Of a stretch of DNA of 64,000 nucleotides, positions 58,118 through 64,000 are shown in pieces (the stretch's first letter is position 1; every line of letters starts with the position of its first letter). A program made the position numbers and the translations under genes. The notes under the pieces were generated by a model. The model was not told the origin of the DNA, did no database searches, and saw only the letters and a list, made by a program, of their open reading frames with translations. This DNA comes from Linum tenue (Eukaryota; Streptophyta; Magnoliopsida; Malpighiales; Linaceae), in assembly GCA_946122785.1 (NCBI GenBank), contig CAMGYJ010000008.1, forward strand, positions 3,497,742 through 3,561,741, written 5' to 3'.

Positions 58118-61100
58118 ATGATGAAGTCCGGCAACGGCAAGTCTCACGCCGAAGAGGAAGATGACGGCGACGATTATGATTCCCCTTCCTCTAGAGGTAC
58201 TCACGGCGTGTATTTTTTTTTCCTTCTCCTGAGATGCGTTTTCGCATTTCCTCATTCCAGCTTCTCAGTCCTTTCTTTCGGGTGTTTCGTGATTGCGACT
58301 TATAGGTGAAATGGCGAAAGATGATGGCAAGAGTAGTGACCAAAAGGGAAACACCCACAGGTCGAAGCATTCCGAGACTGAACAACGGAGGAGAAGCAAG
58401 ATTAATGAGAGGTCTGCCTCAGTTCTTATTTGTTTACTGCTTCAATTACTATGACCGTGGCGCCTATTAAGGACTCTTGAACTTGTTGATCCTGTGGTTT
58501 AAGTTTGGATTATCGTTTGTATATAAACAAGTATGAAGTCTTCCGGGGGAAGGTTTGAATGTTTGTTATTAGTCAATGAGTGTTGAAAGGCATTAACTAT
58601 TGATTGTGTTGACAAGTGCAAGGTCTTTTATCCATTGTTGTGTTTCCTAGTTCAGAATTCTCGTTGACTTTGAAAATTTGAGATTATGGGGTTGAGATGG
58701 CCAAGTATCTAACCCAATGTTGAATTGTTTGGATAAGCCAATCGTGATCCAAAGGTGGGATAGTCCCAAGCTGTCTACTGTTTAATATTAGTCAAGTCGT
58801 AACCCGCATGTGAAAATATAATGTAAAAAGTCTTGGCTGGAGTAGAACTGCTTGCTTCATTTCTGCTTTGAGAATTATGTCGCGTGGTCTTCTCAATATG
58901 TGTAGGTCATCTTTGTCATTCATCTTACTTGGAGTTAAATTCAGGTTTAAATCTCATATATGCCAATTCTTCGAAACTAGTTGTGTTGCTTTGTGAGAGG
59001 ACTTATGAATTGAGGCTATACGTCAGCTTCGTTTCGATTCCTGACTTTCAGTCAGGTTGCTTGAAGTTATTTGTGTTATATTTGAGTTTCTTATTCTTGA
59101 TTCTCCATAACAATGGCAAATAAGGAAATCACAAAAGTTCAACTTCTAACCGTTTCTTGTTGATTTTCTTTGTCTGATCTTTCAAGCACAATCTTGAGTG
59201 TTTAGTTACTAGGCTATGTCATGCTAACCTTGGTTCAAGTTCTGTATTGATGCCGTAGGATTTTGAGATTTTGTTATTTCTTTCTTTTTTGTACGGTCAC
59301 TTATTATCGGTTTTCAAACTCATTGAAGCTTTGATGCTATCCACCTCCAATGAAGTGTTTAAATAGTGCAGTTTAGGTTTTCTTTATTAGCTTAGTGCTA
59401 CTCTGCATTATATTGCCAGTTCAATTTCTTTGGACTATTTTAGTTATTGAAAACTGTTGCTTGCTTATTACCAACTGTTTTTATGAGACAGGTTTCAGAT
59501 TCTAAGGGAACTTATACCACAAAATGATCAGAAAAGAGACAAGGCTTCCTTCTTGTTAGAGGTGCTCATAATAGTTCTACCCATTTGGGCTGTTGTTGAT
59601 ATGACTTGATACTTTCTTAACTTAACATTTCTCTGTTCATTACCAGGTTATAGGCTACATACAGTTTTTACAGGAAAGATTGCATAGGTATGAAGGATCA
59701 TACAATGGCTCGAGTCAGGTGCCAACCAAATTGACCCCATGGGTAAAAGCTCTAGTATTTTACAATTATATGCCTTGCTAAGATGTTTTCCTTCACTCAT
59801 TTAGTTGGCATTGATTCGTTTGTCTTCCTTGTTTAGTATAATAGATGATGCTAAAATACTATGGTGTACTTAATAGAGCAGGCAAGAAAATAGTATAATA
59901 TGCAACTGTACATTACTGTCACCTAAATTGGTTTTTTTCCATCAGACATTTATGTATGCAAATTTGTTGCCATTGTTGCTTTCTTTGGATTCTTGAAAGG
60001 ACAATTCTGATTGGCTTTTTTCCCCCAAATCAGAAAAACCATCTGCCTTCGGAAATTCTAGTGGACCACTCTCAAATTTTGAAGAATGGTTCTGCTCATG
60101 AAAGTACTCTAGCACCAGCCAATGCCCGAAGTTCGATGGAATTTGACTTGGAAGCTTCTACAATATGCAAAGCATTGAATCATGCCCCTGGAACTCCACC
60201 AGTTCAATATAACTTGCTTCCAGACTCGTGTATGTTTGGTGCTATTCGAGGGCTAAATGGCATGTCTACACCATGTTTGCAAGATTCCACTTCAGAGGCT
60301 GAAAACATGGCCCATCAGAGTCAGTCTGGACTTTGGCATGGTCAACCATTTGTTACAGAGTGTACAGCACCAAGCAGTCTACTGAATGGCCAACAGCTGA
60401 CAAGGGAAGGTGGGACTGCTAGCATCTCAGATGTTTATTCCCAAGGGTGAGTATGTGCACTTGTGCTTAAATCCATGGGAAGGTTGTATATGCATGGCTG
60501 CATTTCACCAACGGTATTAATCGTCAGAAGCATTGAATTATTGGTGGTGGAAAGCAATGTGGAGCCTTATTATTGCTGCGACCTGATAATGCATGCTTAC
60601 TAGGCTAGTTGGTGGCCAGTGTGATGTGTCAAGTTAAAGTCTGCATAAAACTTTAGATTAAGAATGGAAAAAAGATCCTGTTCAGATTTTAGAGGAACGT
60701 ATGATCCAAATAGGGCCTTTAATTATCTGTTTGATGCCCTGATCTTTCGGCGTCAGAACGTTTTTGAGTGGATTGATAATAATAAAAGATATGTTCTGTT
60801 TGTGAATTTGATGGACTGAGATTCTCATTTCAGGGTACTGAGCAGTCTGGCGCAGGCACTGCAGTCATCTGGTGTGGATTTATCACAGACAAGCATCTCA
60901 GTGCAGATTAATGTCGACAAAAGTGCAAACCATGGACCAACTGCTTTGGGCCTATCACCTCCAAAGGTTTTCTTTTTGTTTCCTCCCCTTTTAGCTTTAG
61001 CTTAGTGGATACTGGTTACTTCTTTAGCTCACACTAATTCCCTATTTCCCCAGGTTGATGAAGAAGCCCAATATTTGAACAACCAAGTGATGGAGGAACA

Positions 61101-61161
61101 AAGCCCTGCAGACGAGTCTGATCAACATAGCTGTAAGAGACTTAGAACAGAAAATTGCTAA
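58118..61161 (+). CDS. BIM2: bHLH transcription factor, BIM family (BES1-interacting Myc-like)
   Basis: BIM proteins partner BES1 in brassinosteroid-regulated transcription. Seven exons: 58118-58196, 58306-58411, 59492-59561, 59647-59742, 60034-60446, 60834-60966, 61054-61161, giving 334 residues. An acidic N-terminus is followed by the bHLH at about 44-100: [20 protein letters not shown] with the E-box-reading E52 and R55/R56, then ILRELIPQ, loop, [19 protein letters not shown]. Just after it YEGSY and PTKLTPW are conserved in BIM2 as I remember it. Near the C-terminus, [16 protein letters not shown] and SVQINVDK match the BIM2 C-terminal block, and the end CKRLRTENC resembles HKRMKT. Two adjacent ATGs occur at the start; the first is used here. 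BIM3 is the main alternative name. Confidence 0.92.
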
Positions 61162-62449
61162 TGTGTTATATTTAATTTTTGTTCCCCATATGGTCTAATA
61201 TGGCCATCGTGGAATGGCAAGCTGTGATTTATTTTTCCCGTTGCTCATACCGTGATTCCAAGCCCATTTTCTCTGCATAATGTTTATTGTCTGAGAGGAG
61301 GAAGTCTGTATATTCGTGTATTTAATTAATACCTGCATGCATGTAGTGATTTTCTGGTAGTTCCAGCATGAGCTTAAGTGCAACCTTTCGAATTGTGCTA
61401 ACCCTGAGTGCTATGTTGTGATGGTAAGTCTCGAGGATGCGGCTTCTCCATCTCTGGCTGATGAGCAATCAGCATCGAGTTCGTCGTTGCTCTCAGTTAT
61501 TGCTCAGATCACCAGACATTGCATCATCGTGTACTCTTTCTGGTTGTTCTTGATTCACGCTGAGCATGTCTACAAGTGATGGCTAGTTGTCGATGTTTGT
61601 CATGTTCGTCAGTATTCTTACCAACCCCAAGACTTAGTAGAGCAATATTAGGTGAAGCTGCCATAACGTTCTGTCAAGCCGTTCTTTGGATATGCTGCTG
61701 CTCAAACATGGTGGTGTGGAGCTTTTCCTCTATTCATGCATTGAGGGCCAATGGATAACCGTTGCTATGGTTGACTATTTTGAGGAAAACTCACATTCTC
61801 TCTTTGTTAATTGACAAAATCTTTATCAACTTGTGTGGTAAAGCTCAAATTATGCGGCAAAGTGATGAGTATATTATTATTGCTACCATTATTAGTGTTT
61901 TATGGGAAGTGGGTTACTTAGAGGTTGATTACCATAAGGGGTGTAGACGGGTAGATTAGGATTAGTAGGGGCCAAGTAATTGTGTGGCAGTGGGTTTTGG
62001 TGTTCGGTTAGGGTTTTAGTGTAACCAGTCAATAAATAAACAAGTACTCGGAAAACAATGTCTCTTGCCTCTAAGTTCTCAATCTCAATTTCTCTAAAAG
62101 TCTGGGCCGATTCTTGATGTACACGATGCTTGCACCGGCAACACATCACAAAGCTATTCAATCTATTTGAACTCATCAAGATGACTATTATCTCTCCTGC
62201 ACTTGGGGATTTACCCACCATAATCCTTACATGATTGATGCAAATATTAGACTAATAATTAGTCGTCTGTGCGGGTATTTATTCCTAGCAAGATGATATG
62301 TGTTGAAGCTATTCAGGAACAGATGGAACGCTTTTTGCTTCAAAAACAAGCATTAAAAAACTCGATTATTATTTAATTATTTAAATAATAATAATTAAAT
62401 ATGACACCGTCTTAGTTGCATACCTTATTTGATACTCGTTAGTTATATT
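61162..62449. other. 3' flank of BIM2-like gene and spacer
   Basis: 3' UTR, then AT-rich DNA. Positions 61960-62225 (GGGGCCAAGTAATTGTGTGG, CTCTTGCCTCTAAGTTCTCA) have the texture of an old LTR end, but no borders are clear. An AT-rich palindromic stretch (TTTAATTATTTAAATAAT) lies near 62373. Confidence 0.4.
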
Positions 62450-62457
62450 CTCCTTCA

Positions 62458-62584
62458 GTTTTTTTTATAAGGGTAATATATGTTTCATTTTGTGATTAAG
62501 ATACTATTTAATAGATTCGAATCTGGGACCTCCAAGTTCAATGCTAGTGGTATTACCATTTACCACTAGATCAAGCCCTTGTTC
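62458..62584 (-). mobile_element. tRNA-derived SINE
   Basis: Read on the minus strand, it begins near GGAACAAGGGCTTGATCTAG and has an A-box-like TAGTGGTAAATGG. About 40 nt later comes a B-box-like AGATTCGAATCT, and it ends in an A-rich tail (TTATAAAAAAAACT). It is flanked by an exact 8-bp direct repeat, CTCCTTCA, at 62450-62457 and 62585-62592. At 127 bp with no acceptor stem or anticodon fold, it is a SINE rather than a tRNA gene. Confidence 0.75.
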
Positions 62585-62592
62585 CTCCTTCA

Positions 62593-63818
62593 TAAATTTA
62601 GTGTGAGATCACCGTCTTGTAGATTTAATTTGAAGTCATTAATGTAAACATACCAAACCAAATCACGCTCCTTTACTTTAAAAATGATGAAGTCGTATCA
62701 CTTTTTCCCGTAAATAGATGTTGGATGTACCATTATTTGTACACCAGGAAGGAGGGAGAAATTGGATTTATTTCTGGTAAGACTATTGAGCCTCACGCCT
62801 AATAATCACAAATAATTTTAACCTTTTTCCACAAAAAAAAACCACAAATAACTTTCTTATAGTGGTATCTATAACAGTTTTTGTTGACTAGTTTTCCATG
62901 ATTTTCTGTTATATTGAGTTATAGTAAATAAAACGAAAAATCACGCTCTTAACTTGTTTAAAGAAAGGGCAAGGTAATTGAGAATGAACAAATTCGAATT
63001 CCGTTCACAACTGAAAATCTTGATCGCTTAAGCCTTAAGTCATTCATATTACTATACGAAACGTAGAAAACTATGCTTAACAATCTGTTACTGCCTTCAG
63101 GTGTGTGGTCTCCCAACCCGACCCAAGTATAACCAAACAATAGTTTGTTGATCAAATCAGGACTTCGTAAAAAAATGGATGATCAAATCAGTAGTTTTCA
63201 GCCATTAGCACATTTTGGCATTCCTTTCCAACGCGGACACGGAAAAGGACTCTCCGTTATATAAAAAAATGAACCACCTTAAAAAGCCCATCCCGTTCCC
63301 TTTAAGGCCTGAGAGCTTATTCGTTATTTGCACAAAGCTGCGCAACGAGCAAATTCCGAAACCCATCCCTGCGAGAGAAACTGCAGAGCGCGCGAACCTA
63401 CCTCGAGCAACCAAAAGGTTCTCTTTTCTCTACTATCTGACCATGCAACGACCAACGCATTAGGATTTGCTCTTGGTATCATGCAGTTGATTTGAGCTGT
63501 CGAATGGAATTATTAGGGTTTTGTTTCTAAAATGCAAAAGGACGAGACTTTCGCCATTCTTTCTACTTCGTCGTAGCCTGAGCTCACCTGGGAACTAATG
63601 GGTTCATAGATTAGAAGTTGCCAGTTCGATAATTTGTGTTTACTGGTTGAAATTTGATAACTTGAGCATTAAACCCAATGGCCGAAGTTCGTCCTCCCTA
63701 GAAAGCAACTTTCTAGGGTGCGACCGTGCGAGAATGTTTACAAGTATGGGTAGCTCTCTGATTCTTGATAGATTGACTCGGTGGTTTTTGGGGGATGGTG
63801 TTTATATTTGGTTGATAG
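62593..63818 (+). promoter_or_regulatory. Spacer, then promoter and 5' UTR of TFIIE-beta
   Basis: 62593-63200 is AT-rich with no gene. 63300-63420 has a leader-like composition (GCGCGAACCTACCTCGAGCA) and AAAAGGTTCTCTT could be a leader donor. No acceptor was fixed before the ATG at 63819. Confidence 0.35.
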
Positions 63819-64000
63819 ATGGCACTTCAAGATAAACTTGATAAGTTCAAGAAGCAGCAAGAAAATATGCACTCGATGCTGAGCAGCATTACGCAGAAAC
63901 CAGGGCCTTCTAAACCACTATCAACTTCGAAGTCTGTGCCTTATTCAGCTACACAGCTAGCAGGTGCTAAGGCTCCGGCTCAACCTGTCAAATTCTCGAA
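63819..64000 (+). CDS. General transcription factor IIE subunit beta (TFIIE-beta), 5' end only
   Basis: TFIIE-beta is part of the RNA polymerase II pre-initiation complex, where TFIIE recruits and regulates TFIIH. The frame begins MALQDKLDKFKKQQE, has a Ser/Pro/Ala-rich segment, and reaches PAQPVKFS at the window edge, matching the N-terminal layout of plant TFIIE-beta as I remember it (MALQ...KFKKQQE...VKFSND). Only 60 complete codons are present. The winged-helix domains lie beyond the window. Confidence 0.8.
   Translation, partial: MALQDKLDKFKKQQENMHSMLSSITQKPGPSKPLSTSKSVPYSATQLAGAKAPAQPVKFS

Noticed and set aside
62515..62585. tRNA gene
   Set aside because: Only A- and B-box-like motifs are present. 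There is no acceptor stem or anticodon arm, and the 8-bp flanks and A-rich tail indicate a SINE.
63215..63463. 82-codon ORF before TFIIE-beta
   Set aside because: Lies in the promoter/leader of TFIIE-beta, overlaps an open frame on the other strand, and has no domain.

Overview
The window is nuclear DNA of a flowering plant, most likely a eudicot. Genes carry short GT-AG introns in AT-rich sequence, and the products are plant-type: plastid biotin carboxyl carrier proteins, FHY3, a BIM bHLH factor, and SCC2 with a PHD finger. The spacers hold MITEs, a SINE, MULE remnants and LTR-like DNA. I cannot name the species. Exon models were built by eye from splice sites and reading phase.

Layout. 126-813 (+) is the 3' part of a cornichon gene. 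1620-2110 is an isolated GC-rich patch with no assignable product. 2996-3953 is a non-autonomous Mutator-like element with a 9-bp target duplication. 4265-16128 (+) is a complete 28-exon cohesin-loader gene (SCC2/NIPBL). Two tandem plastid BCCP genes follow on the minus strand (17145-19174 and 20321-22200).

From about 21.1 to 40.6 kb the window is a large segmental repeat in three blocks: A about 21.1-27.9, B about 27.9-33.95, C about 33.96-40.6 kb. B carries a broken BCCP copy and a copy of the BCCP2 upstream region. All three carry tandem 174-190 bp units and a decayed DUF241 (BPS1-like) pseudogene. Each tandem unit contains two arms that pair into a foldback of about 104 nt. An intact intronless RING-H2 gene (37833-38456) and a hAT-type MITE lie inside block C.

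41190-44415 (+) is a GPI-anchored GH17 beta-1,3-glucanase with an X8 domain. Its 3' half and 2.3 kb of downstream DNA, containing MULE transposase remnants and a PIF/Harbinger MITE, are duplicated at 46758-49907. The second copy is a headless GH17 fragment. 49910-51000 looks like LTR-type DNA rich in a GGTAYCAAGCC motif.

The right end holds an FHY3 orthologue (52457-55633), a second copy of the hAT MITE (56808-57363), a BIM2-like bHLH gene (58118-61161), a tRNA-derived SINE (62458-62584) and the first exon of TFIIE-beta (63819 to the end). The genes are functionally unrelated housekeeping and regulatory loci. FHY3 (light signalling) and BIM2 (brassinosteroid signalling) are neighbours, but nothing in the sequence shows that they are co-regulated.

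The most unusual object is the array of tandem foldback units in the 23-38 kb segmental repeat.
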